A stretch of DNA of 42,387 bases from CAZDXB01 sp964509335. Lineage in GTDB: Bacteria > Bacteroidota > Ignavibacteria > Kapaibacteriales > UBA2268. The stretch is from assembly GCA_964509335.1 (NCBI GenBank), contig CAZDXB010000024.1:1-42387 (forward strand). Direction: 5' to 3'. Within the stretch, counting starts at the first letter, position 1, and each line of letters opens with the position of its first letter. Under the pieces are notes generated by a model. It saw only the letters and a list, made by a program, of their open reading frames with translations, did no database searches and was not told where the DNA came from. This document shows positions 25,603-33,404 of this stretch, piece after piece. Both the position numbers and the translations under genes were made by a program.

Positions 25603-27879
25603 ATGGATAACAAAGAAGTATCGGTTTGCATAATAGCGAAGGACGAAGAGCGCAATATAGGCGGATGTCTCGAATCGGTAAAGGAAGCGGCGAACGAAAT
25701 AATAGTAGTCGATACCGGCTCGACCGACGACACTAAGTCGATAGCCGAGAAGTTCGATTGCAAAATTTACGATTTCGAGTGGCGAGACGATTTTTCCGCC
25801 GCTAGAAATTTCGCCGCCGAAAAAGCTAACGGGGAATTCATATTAAGTATCGACGCGGACGAAAGACTTGTCAATCCCGAAACCGTATCAGATACTATTA
25901 AGAACGCTAAAAGCAAGGAGGGCGGATGGTTAGTCGAGGTCTTATCTAAATCGAATAGGAAAGCCGGAGACGGAGATTTCTATATCCACAAATTGCTTCG
26001 ATTATATAGAAACCAAGAAGGAATAAAGTATCGGGGTAGAATTCACGAGCAAATAATCCACTCGATAGAAGATAGCGGTTTGAAAATTTCCGATTCGCCG
26101 ATAAAAATCGAGCATCTTGGCTATTCCGTTAGCGCCGATGCGATGAAAAAGAAACTTAACCGAAATTTAAAGTTATTAAATCGCGAGATAGAAGAGAATC
26201 CCGAAAACGGCTATTTGTATTTCCATCGAGCGAAAACGTATTTATCCTTAGAAAATATAGAGGCGGCTGAAAAAGATTTAGAAGCGGCTTTGGAGTACAG
26301 TCCGAAAGAAGGCTCGACTTATCCGCAAGCCTTGAACTCCGCCGCTCTAGCGGCTTACAAAGCCGGAGATTTCAAAAAAGCTATAGATAAGGCTAATGAG
26401 TCTTTGGAAGTTTTGCCAAATCAAACGTTCGCTAATTTAATTATGGGCGATTCATACGCGGCACAAGAGAATTTCGCCGAAGCTTACGAGGCTTATAATA
26501 GAATAGAGGAAGCGATAAAGACAAAGGATATAAAATCTCTAATAGCCGGCGAATACGGAGCGCCCGACGAAGCCGTCTTATTCCGAATGGGACGGTGTCT
26601 GCTTAATCTCAAATTATACGACGAAGCTATAGAGGATTTCAAATCAGGTATTCGGCAAAATCCCGAAGAGCCTTCTAATTTGATAGGCGTAGCGAATTGT
26701 TTGTTTCATAAAAAAAGGTTCGGCGAAGCGCGGGAGTTCCTAAACAAGGCAATTTCACTCGCGCCTGAAAGAAAAGATTTGAGAGGTTTCCTGAAACAAT
26801 TGGATACGGTTGAAAGGGCGGCGAAAGGCGAGACGAGAGTCGCGGAGAGCGGGAAGCCCAAACCGTTTTTGTCATTGAGTATGATAGTGAAAAACGAAGA
26901 AAAGTATCTCGCCGGATGCTTGGATAGCGTGAAAGGCGTTGTAGATGAAATGGTAATAGTCGATACCGGCTCGGAAGATAAAACGAAAGCTATCGCCGAG
27001 AAATACGGCGCGAGAGTTTACGATTACGAGTGGTCGGACGATTTCGCCGCCGCCAGAAACGAATCGCTGAAGCGATGCGAAGGCGAATGGGTACTATATC
27101 TGGACGCCGACGAGCGACTTAAGAACGCGAATAAATTGCGCGGTATGCTTGAAAACGCCTCGGACAAAATCGGCGCGTTTATTGTAACGATTGAAAGCGA
27201 GCATCTGCAGTTGAGCGACAAAACGGAAGTCCATCGCGGCGGTTATCCGAGAATAATCAGGAATTACGGCTATCCGGCGATTTATTTCAAAGGGCGCGTC
27301 CACGAGCAAATAACGCCGTCGGTTTTCGCTCTGGGCAAATCTATCGAATTTTCCGATTTAGTTATAGAGCATTTGGGCTACAACAGGTCTCGCGAGGAGA
27401 TGGACCGCAAAGTCCGCCGAAATTATAATATGTTGATTCAGCACGTTCGCGAAGAGCCGCTGAACTCTTACGCTTGGTATCAATTGGGGCAGACCTTGGC
27501 GCAATTGCGGCTTAACAAGGAGGCGGAAAAATCAATTAGAATGGCGCTGAAAATTGGCGATATGGCGGATTCGGTTTACGCGAGCGCGACCGCCACTTTG
27601 GCGCATATGACCGGCAGCCGAAAGAATTTTAAAGAAACGTTGCGGCTCGCTAAGGCGTCTCTTAGCAAGGCGCCGGAGCAGATTTACGCTCTCCATCTTA
27701 AAGCATACGCCCTGCTTTATTTGAACAAGCCCGCCGAAGCGGAGAAAGACTTTATTGAGGTATTAAAACGTCTTAAGCGGAAAAAAGGCGTTCCCAAATC
27801 AGGCTTCGACATAGATATAGACGAAGAGACCGTCAAAAAAGGCTTGAGAGAAGCCAGAGTGAAGTTGGGGAAGAGTTGA
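25603..27879 (+). CDS. Tandem-duplicated GT2 glycosyltransferase with TPR repeats
   Basis: Two family-2 glycosyltransferase domains occur in one 758-residue chain: residues about 5-200 and 422-610. Each has a nucleotide-binding start (VCIIAKDEERNIGGCL and SMIVKNEEKYLAGCL), a DTGS segment, a DDF(S/A)AARN segment and a metal-binding DAD (Asp84-Asp86; Asp501-Asp503), plus IHEQI or VHEQI further on. Each GT domain is followed by TPR-type helical repeats (about 200-410 and 615-750). No signal or membrane segment is seen, so it is cytoplasmic. Donor and acceptor are unknown; family relatives glycosylate proteins or wall polymers. The two halves look like an internal gene duplication. It stands alone between divergent and co-directional neighbours. 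Confidence 0.87.
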   Translation: MDNKEVSVCIIAKDEERNIGGCLESVKEAANEIIVVDTGSTDDTKSIAEKFDCKIYDFEWRDDFSAARNFAAEKANGEFILSIDADERLVNPETVSDTIKNAKSKEGGWLVEVLSKSNRKAGDGDFYIHKLLRLYRNQEGIKYRGRIHEQIIHSIEDSGLKISDSPIKIEHLGYSVSADAMKKKLNRNLKLLNREIEENPENGYLYFHRAKTYLSLENIEAAEKDLEAALEYSPKEGSTYPQALNSAALAAYKAGDFKKAIDKANESLEVLPNQTFANLIMGDSYAAQENFAEAYEAYNRIEEAIKTKDIKSLIAGEYGAPDEAVLFRMGRCLLNLKLYDEAIEDFKSGIRQNPEEPSNLIGVANCLFHKKRFGEAREFLNKAISLAPERKDLRGFLKQLDTVERAAKGETRVAESGKPKPFLSLSMIVKNEEKYLAGCLDSVKGVVDEMVIVDTGSEDKTKAIAEKYGARVYDYEWSDDFAAARNESLKRCEGEWVLYLDADERLKNANKLRGMLENASDKIGAFIVTIESEHLQLSDKTEVHRGGYPRIIRNYGYPAIYFKGRVHEQITPSVFALGKSIEFSDLVIEHLGYNRSREEMDRKVRRNYNMLIQHVREEPLNSYAWYQLGQTLAQLRLNKEAEKSIRMALKIGDMADSVYASATATLAHMTGSRKNFKETLRLAKASLSKAPEQIYALHLKAYALLYLNKPAEAEKDFIEVLKRLKRKKGVPKSGFDIDIDEETVKKGLREARVKLGKS

Positions 27880-27930
27880 GCGGCGAAATCTTTTCTACTG
27901 ATAACGCGGCGAACGCTCGCGAATGCTTTC

Positions 27931-27963
27931 ACTCATCCGACGACTCCGAGTCATCGGATGAGT
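27931..27963. repeat. Hairpin with ACTCCGA tip (copy 1)
   Basis: Arms 27931-27945 and 27949-27963 pair over 15 positions with one G-T pair, around a 3-nt loop. The tip reads GACTCCGAGTC, sharing ACTCCGA with the tips of the hairpins at 41839 and 42058. It lies 52 nt after the glycosyltransferase stop codon and has no T-run. Confidence 0.65.
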
Positions 27964-27999
27964 TATGTCGCTTCCAAGCGCTTATATAAAAACCGCTTA

Positions 28000-28050
28000 G
28001 CTCCCTCCCTTTGCTAAAGAAAGGGCTGGGGAGGGTTTGGGAGCTTTTTT
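28000..28050 (+). terminator. Terminator-like hairpin of the GC-rich repeat family
   Basis: GCTCCC at 28000-28005 pairs with GGGAGC at 28039-28044, with inner pairing of the CCCTCCC and GGGGAGGG blocks. It is followed directly by six T (28045-28050). It therefore has the form of a factor-independent terminator for the glycosyltransferase transcript, 120 nt after its stop. The sequence is also a member of the dispersed family found at both window ends and, inverted, at 41946-41983. Confidence 0.55.
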
Positions 28051-28141
28051 GCTTCGTTCCGTCCTCTCGACAATTATTTATTATGATTTTTCGCTAATAT
28101 TGGTTAAATTGATTGAGATTATTGAATAAAGCGTAGGCGCG

Positions 28142-31100
28142 ATGGACGAAAAACTACTAAAGAGCGGCGAGAAGTTTCGCGGGGTATTTAAAGAGAAATA
28201 CTCGGAAGTTTTACTGAAAGAAGCGGCGCAAATCGAGGAGTTCGCCGAGAAAGCGTTTTCCAAGCTGGAAGCTTTGACCGGGACATTCGGGAAAGACAAA
28301 AAAACGGCTCTGGATAAGATTATATCGCTGAACTACTCCTTGCAAAGGGAACTTAATCAGAAACACTTGGAAATTAAAGCGGAAGACTTCGACTCGAGAT
28401 TTTATTCTATTCTCGGCGAATTAGACGAGGAGTTGGAAAAACTGCCAGAATTTGTTACGGTAGTTCAAGACGAGGATAGATTCAAGCCGCTCGTCGGCGA
28501 TTCGTTTTTATTGAAAGTTCTGAAGTTTTTTAAAAGAGTTTTGTATTCAATTACCAACTTCCCTATCAAATTTGGCAATCTGTTAAGAAGAATCGGCAAA
28601 AAGGAACTGAAGAAGGATAAAGAGTGGAAGCGGAAAATCCCTTATCGCAGGTTGAACGAGTATTATTTTAAGGCTTTGTTTTTCCAGAAAGTCATACCGT
28701 TTTTTAAACCGATAGAAATCGCGCGATTGAAGACATATCAAATGTTGTTTGCTTTGACTCGCGAAATAAACGAATACGCTTTCAATAATATCGACAAGCC
28801 GGAAAAGACCGAGAATCCTTACAATATGGCTAAGAAAAAAGAAAAAGCGCTGGAAGAGGTTCTCGCCTTTAAAGAGACGGTCAAAAGCTGGTACGACCGC
28901 CCTTATAATGAGCTATTCGAGCTTTACGAATACGACTTGGAGCGCGTTTCCACGATAGAGCTATCGAGTTCAAAGTTCCAATCCGGCGCGATAGATAAAA
29001 TTATGGACGGCGACAGGAGAGATTTTCGGGAAAGAACTAAAGAGCGGTCTTTCGCAAATTTCGCCGTGTTCGACCAATGGAGGTTATACGAGGAGACGAC
29101 TTTATATCGCTTCAAAAATCTTAAGTTTTGCGATATTTTATCGACCGATTACGAGCGCAGGGTAAATCTATTTAAGTCGAACTACGTCGATGAATTTAAG
29201 AAATTGATAGACGAACTGACCGAGAAAATAGATAACTTTTCCGGTTCTGAAGACGAGTTGAGAAATCTAATCGACTTCGAGAAAGAGGAGCTTTATCAAA
29301 CGATAACGATGGACTTGTTGCCGAAGGCAATGGAGCGTCTCGCCGACGATAATTTGTCTTTGCTGGTTGACGAGTTAGAGGGGAATATTCGAAGCGCTCT
29401 AAAGGAGATTTCCGACGATAGATATATAGTAAAGACCGAAAATTTCAAGGACGGTAGCACACGAGCCGATTTGGAGAAAATATCGCCTAAAGAAATAATA
29501 AGGTACGAAAATTTGCCGGGTATTGTCGCTTCGCTTACCGACGTTAAAAGCGGGCTTATAAATTACGTGGAGGAATTGCAAAAGGATTTGCGGCAAGCCG
29601 GCGAAATCGCCGATTTTAACTTGGAGTCGGCGGCGGCTTCTTTCGAAGCGGAAGACAAAGAGGGCGAGGAGTTAACGGAAAAGAAAATAGCGATTGACGG
29701 TTTAAAAAGAGCTTTGAATAAATTAGACGAAGCTTACGAGAGCGTCGATAGACTAAAGTCGCTTATGAAAACGCGCTTGAAGCCGGATTTGGAAGCCTTC
29801 AATCAAGATTTGACAGAGATGAGCGAACCCAAGTTAATTTTCAAGAAAAAACTTGCGGTTACGAAAGCTAAGACTACGCAAAGAGCCGAGGAGATTCGCG
29901 AGCGAACCGCCAAAACAATCAAGAATTTGTATCCTATAATTATAGAATTTTTTAAACGGCAAATTGATATTCTAACGGGGCGCTACAAGAGAATCGCCAA
30001 GCTTTACGGTTTTGAGGTAGAGGAGAAGAAAATATCGCACAAGATTTCCGATTTTCTCATTCGAACAAAAAAGGCAATCGAAGAGCTTCCGTTTACGTAT
30101 CAGCGTTTGTTCAGAGTGGAGCCGCTAATCGACGAGCGTTTCTGGGAGCTGAGAGCGGAGGAACTAGAACTATTAAAGGAAGCTTACGAAAATTGGCTCA
30201 GGGGAAACTATTCGCCCGCGGCGATTGTCGGCGAGGAAGGCGGCGGCAAAGCCAGCTTGCTGAATATATTTTTAAATAAATTAGAGAACGAGCGACCGGT
30301 CGATAGAATAAAAATGGAAACGCGTATAAACGACAATATCGCGTTCATGAATTTTTGGCGGGAGACTCTAGATAAAAAAGAGTTGCACTCAATCGAAGAT
30401 ATTATCAATAATTTGAATTCGTCTCGCAATAAGCGAATTGTCATTCTGGAAAACGTTCATTTTTTCTTTATGAGGACAATCGACGGCTCCAACACGATGA
30501 AGAATTTAATTAGAATTATAGCTAAAACGTCCGATAAAATCTTATGGATATCGACTTTTAATAAATACGCGTGGAATTATTTGTGCAAAACGATAGATAT
30601 CGGAACGAATTTGGGATTCGTAGTCCAGTTGCGCGAGCTAACCGACGAGCGCGTGGTTAATATAATAATGCGCAGGCACAGGGTTAGCGGCTATAAATTA
30701 CGCTTCGAACCATGCGAGCAGGACGAGAAAAACGCTAAATTTAAGCGATTAAGCGAAGTTGAAAAGCAAAAGCATTTGGAAAAAGCGTTTTTCAAAGATT
30801 TGAACGATATAGCGGAGAGCAACGTTAGCATAGCTCTGCTATTTTGGTTGCGCGCCGCTAATTGCGTCGAGGGAGACTCGATAACCGTCGATTCGCTCAA
30901 AAATTTAAATTTTTCGTTTATGGATAGCTTGTCGATGGAAAAAGTATTCGTTTGCCATGTATTAATACTACACGAGCGATTGAACGCCGAGCAGGCGGCG
31001 CGGGTTCTCTCTATTCCCAAGCAAAAATGCTCGGATATATTAGTGTCGCTTTACGACGCCGGCGTTACGCTTATGAACGACAAAGACGAATACTACTTGA

Positions 31101-31159
31101 ATCCGCTATTATACAGGCAAACGGTTAATTTATTAAAATTGAGGAACTTATTGCACTAA
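28142..31159 (+). CDS. Large P-loop (AAA+/STAND-like) ATPase of unknown function, paired with MscS
   Basis: I do not recognise this 1005-residue protein. Residues 1-690 are mostly charged helix and coiled coil with no signal peptide and no convincing membrane span, although Lys/Phe-rich amphipathic stretches occur near 125-160. A nucleotide-binding domain follows: Walker A-like GEEGGGKAS (Lys703), a Walker B-like strand RIVILENVH (residues 765-773; Glu770 in place of the usual Asp), a sensor-1-like ILWISTFNKY, and LRELTDERVVNIIMRRHR. The end (about 920-1005) looks like a winged helix, with RLNAEQAARVLSIPKQKCSDILVSL. The MscS gene begins 4 nt after its stop codon, so the pair is almost surely co-expressed. 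Regulation of, or signalling from, the channel is inference. Confidence 0.75.
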   Translation: MDEKLLKSGEKFRGVFKEKYSEVLLKEAAQIEEFAEKAFSKLEALTGTFGKDKKTALDKIISLNYSLQRELNQKHLEIKAEDFDSRFYSILGELDEELEKLPEFVTVVQDEDRFKPLVGDSFLLKVLKFFKRVLYSITNFPIKFGNLLRRIGKKELKKDKEWKRKIPYRRLNEYYFKALFFQKVIPFFKPIEIARLKTYQMLFALTREINEYAFNNIDKPEKTENPYNMAKKKEKALEEVLAFKETVKSWYDRPYNELFELYEYDLERVSTIELSSSKFQSGAIDKIMDGDRRDFRERTKERSFANFAVFDQWRLYEETTLYRFKNLKFCDILSTDYERRVNLFKSNYVDEFKKLIDELTEKIDNFSGSEDELRNLIDFEKEELYQTITMDLLPKAMERLADDNLSLLVDELEGNIRSALKEISDDRYIVKTENFKDGSTRADLEKISPKEIIRYENLPGIVASLTDVKSGLINYVEELQKDLRQAGEIADFNLESAAASFEAEDKEGEELTEKKIAIDGLKRALNKLDEAYESVDRLKSLMKTRLKPDLEAFNQDLTEMSEPKLIFKKKLAVTKAKTTQRAEEIRERTAKTIKNLYPIIIEFFKRQIDILTGRYKRIAKLYGFEVEEKKISHKISDFLIRTKKAIEELPFTYQRLFRVEPLIDERFWELRAEELELLKEAYENWLRGNYSPAAIVGEEGGGKASLLNIFLNKLENERPVDRIKMETRINDNIAFMNFWRETLDKKELHSIEDIINNLNSSRNKRIVILENVHFFFMRTIDGSNTMKNLIRIIAKTSDKILWISTFNKYAWNYLCKTIDIGTNLGFVVQLRELTDERVVNIIMRRHRVSGYKLRFEPCEQDEKNAKFKRLSEVEKQKHLEKAFFKDLNDIAESNVSIALLFWLRAANCVEGDSITVDSLKNLNFSFMDSLSMEKVFVCHVLILHERLNAEQAARVLSIPKQKCSDILVSLYDAGVTLMNDKDEYYLNPLLYRQTVNLLKLRNLLH

Positions 31160-31163
31160 GCTT

Positions 31164-32363
31164 ATGAAAAAGATAATATTAATAGCGAGCTTTTTAACGG
31201 CGATTACGTATTTAGGCGTTCAAGCGCAAAGCCGCACGACAACGCAAGCGCCGGACACAACGACCGCCGAGGATACCGTAACAAATATAATCGACAACTC
31301 GCAAAATATCGATACCGCGACGAGCGAAACCGCGCCGGAAAACAAGCCCAAAATCAAGCCTGAAAAGCCTGAGGAGACCTCAAAGCCAGTAGCCGAAGGG
31401 AAAATCGTCGAAGATAAAACGAAAGTAGCGAAAGAACCGAAGAAGAAACCCAAAGAGAAAAAGCCCGCCGAAGAAAAAACAAAGACTGAGAAAGAGCGGG
31501 CTAAAAAAGACAAAAGCGTCGGAAAAGCCTCAAAGGAAGAGCCCGCGAAAAAGAGCGAGGATAAAAATAAATTGAACGCGCCTAAAATCGAGAATATCAT
31601 TTCGTTTTGGAAAATCTTTTGGGCGATTATATTTCTAATTATCGGCTACTTTGTTCTAAAGCTCATAACGAAAATCCTGAGCCTGTTCTCTGAGCGGAGC
31701 GCGAAACACCGGATAACGATAAAGAGTATAATACCGATTGTCAGAATTGTCGTCTGGATAATAATAATATATATCATAATAGCGGGCGTATTCCATCCTC
31801 CGATGGGGACGGTAATAGCGGTGGCGGCGTCGGCTGGAATCGCTGTGGGATTCGCCGCGCAGGATATTTTAAAGAACGTGTTCGGCGGCATAATGATACT
31901 GCTCGACCGCCCTTTCAAAGTGGGCGATAAAATCGAAGCGGGCAAGTATTACGGCGAAGTCTCGAGCATTGGTTTAAGGTCAACCCGCATCGTTTCACCG
32001 GACGACTCGTTTGTTTCCGTCCCAAACGCCGAGCTGATGAACCAATCGCTTTCCAACTCGAACGCCGGCAAGCCTTACTGTCAGGTGGTCGCCGAGATTT
32101 ATCTTCCGATATACGTCGATACGGAAAAAGTCCGCCAAATAGCGATAGAAACGGCGCAGGTCTCGAAATACGTATATCTGAACAAGCCGATTACCGCCTT
32201 GTTTTTCAACGAAGTCAAAGAACGCCGCTCCTTCCTCAAGATGCGCCTGAAAGCCTACGTTATGGACATACGCTACGAATTCGCCTTCAAAAGCGATATG
32301 ACCGAAATCGTCGTTAAAGAACTATTAAAGAAGAAATTGATGAAGCCGGAGGACGTGGGGTAA
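31164..32363 (+). CDS. MscS-family mechanosensitive channel with long charged N-terminal extension
   Basis: The 399-residue protein begins with a cleavable-looking signal peptide (about 1-22). A low-complexity Lys/Glu/Pro/Thr-rich region of about 120 residues follows, expected to lie in the periplasm. Three membrane segments come next (about 149-170, 190-210, 214-247). The pore helix and following part, GIAVGFAAQDILKNVFGG and DRPFKVGDKIE, are classic MscS, as are the beta-domain pieces with STRIVSPDDSFVSVPNAEL. MscS proteins open under membrane tension to release solutes. The extension is far longer than in E. coli MscS (286 residues). The gene follows the large ATPase after 4 nt. Confidence 0.9.
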   Translation: MKKIILIASFLTAITYLGVQAQSRTTTQAPDTTTAEDTVTNIIDNSQNIDTATSETAPENKPKIKPEKPEETSKPVAEGKIVEDKTKVAKEPKKKPKEKKPAEEKTKTEKERAKKDKSVGKASKEEPAKKSEDKNKLNAPKIENIISFWKIFWAIIFLIIGYFVLKLITKILSLFSERSAKHRITIKSIIPIVRIVVWIIIIYIIIAGVFHPPMGTVIAVAASAGIAVGFAAQDILKNVFGGIMILLDRPFKVGDKIEAGKYYGEVSSIGLRSTRIVSPDDSFVSVPNAELMNQSLSNSNAGKPYCQVVAEIYLPIYVDTEKVRQIAIETAQVSKYVYLNKPITALFFNEVKERRSFLKMRLKAYVMDIRYEFAFKSDMTEIVVKELLKKKLMKPEDVG

Positions 32364-32437
32364 TTACAAATTTTTTAAAATTGTTAGTTAAATTTTAATA
32401 GAATTTTGAGAATTAATTTTGAATGAATTATTTCTAT

Positions 32438-33199
32438 TTAATAAATTTGCCCGTAATTCCAATCAAATGTATTCAAGGTATTATTTAAACCATTACATTT
32501 ACAAAAAGAATAAATTTGTTCCCAGCTAATATAACTCCAATTTTTAGTATCCCATTGTTGGAATTCTGGGTGACAATTCGGTAATTCATTATTGAAGAAA
32601 TCATCTAATCTATTTTTTTCTTCAGGAACTATAGCAACAAATAGAGAATCGTCTTTAAATTTAAATAAATCCTTTATAGCTTTTAGAACTACTTTATTTC
32701 CCCCTATTTTTCTTATTTGTTTTGAAGACCATTTTGGAAATCGAATGCCTTTTTGTAACCTATTTATATAAAATTCTTGAGAACTCTGTATTGTATTAAA
32801 AAGCATTGATTTATAATAAAGTTGAGTAAACAAATTTGATGAACTAACTTTTTGATTATTATTTATTATTTTCTTAAAATCTTTAAATTCATCATATATA
32901 CTCCAATTTTTTCTTTGTGATGTTTTTACTTTCGCTTCAACAAAAATTGAAAATTTTGAATTTTTATTTTTTGTATCTTTTGTATCTTTGTCGTTGAGCA
33001 AAATTAATGCATCGGAATCGCCAAAATCAGAAAAAGATTGCTCAATTAATACTTTCGCATCTTTAACATTAAAATTTATTGTCCTATAAGGGTATGTGAC
33101 TTTATTTAGAAAATCACTTAATAACAACTTATTATTGTAAAGTAGTTCATAAAAAAAACTATTAATAAGACCTCTTTCTGAGTAACCTAAAACTTCCAT
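32438..33199 (-). CDS. PD-(D/E)XK nuclease-like orphan protein, probably acquired
   Basis: This 253-residue protein belongs to no family I can name with certainty. An N-terminal GYSERGLINSFFYEL helix leads to a strand pair with GDSDALILLND and, after a Lys/Asn-rich loop, FSIFVEAKVKT. Asp in the first and Glu-x-Lys in the second are laid out like the PD-(D/E)XK nuclease core, so a DNA-cutting or defence role is plausible but unproved. The rest is Lys/Asn/Phe-rich and hydrophilic, ending around an aromatic YISWEQIYSFC segment. Codon use and AT content differ strongly from all neighbours, which supports horizontal transfer. No partner methylase, toxin or antitoxin gene is beside it. Confidence 0.6.
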   Translation of the reverse strand: MEVLGYSERGLINSFFYELLYNNKLLLSDFLNKVTYPYRTINFNVKDAKVLIEQSFSDFGDSDALILLNDKDTKDTKNKNSKFSIFVEAKVKTSQRKNWSIYDEFKDFKKIINNNQKVSSSNLFTQLYYKSMLFNTIQSSQEFYINRLQKGIRFPKWSSKQIRKIGGNKVVLKAIKDLFKFKDDSLFVAIVPEEKNRLDDFFNNELPNCHPEFQQWDTKNWSYISWEQIYSFCKCNGLNNTLNTFDWNYGQIY

Positions 33200-33310
33200 T
33201 TTTACCCTATTTATTTGTAAGTTTTGATAAAAAGGAAAAATTATTTTGTGTTATTCCATTTTTCATTAATGCGAAATTCATTTATTCTCTTAAAGATTTC
33301 ATTTTAAAAT

Positions 33311-33340
33311 CAAAAATAATTAAAATTATATTTTTTTAAA
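33311..33340 (-). promoter_or_regulatory. Possible Bacteroidota-type promoter of the AT-rich gene
   Basis: On the minus strand, TTTA (33337-33340) precedes TATTTTTG (33311-33318) by 18 nt. The -7 box is exact and the -33 box has one mismatch. The region is so AT-rich that chance is a real alternative. It would give a leader of about 105 nt. Confidence 0.35.
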
Positions 33341-33404
33341 ATAGTTAAATAAATTGAATTTACAAAAAGTAATTTATATAATAGATAATTTAGCATTAAA
33401 CACA

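Larger units (their letters stand above)
32364..33404. other. AT-rich accessory island
   Basis: Base composition changes sharply here: long A/T runs, ATT/AAA-rich codons, and a gene without the GCC/GAC/CGC-rich codons seen on both sides. The island spans the nuclease-like gene and its flanks and is bracketed by the MscS and uvrB genes. I see no integrase, tRNA or clear direct repeats at the borders. Confidence 0.6.

Noticed and set aside
31220..31600. Antisense 126-codon frame over the MscS extension
   Set aside because: It is the mirror of the Lys/Glu-rich low-complexity coding region (giving Phe/Ser/Leu runs), not an independent gene.
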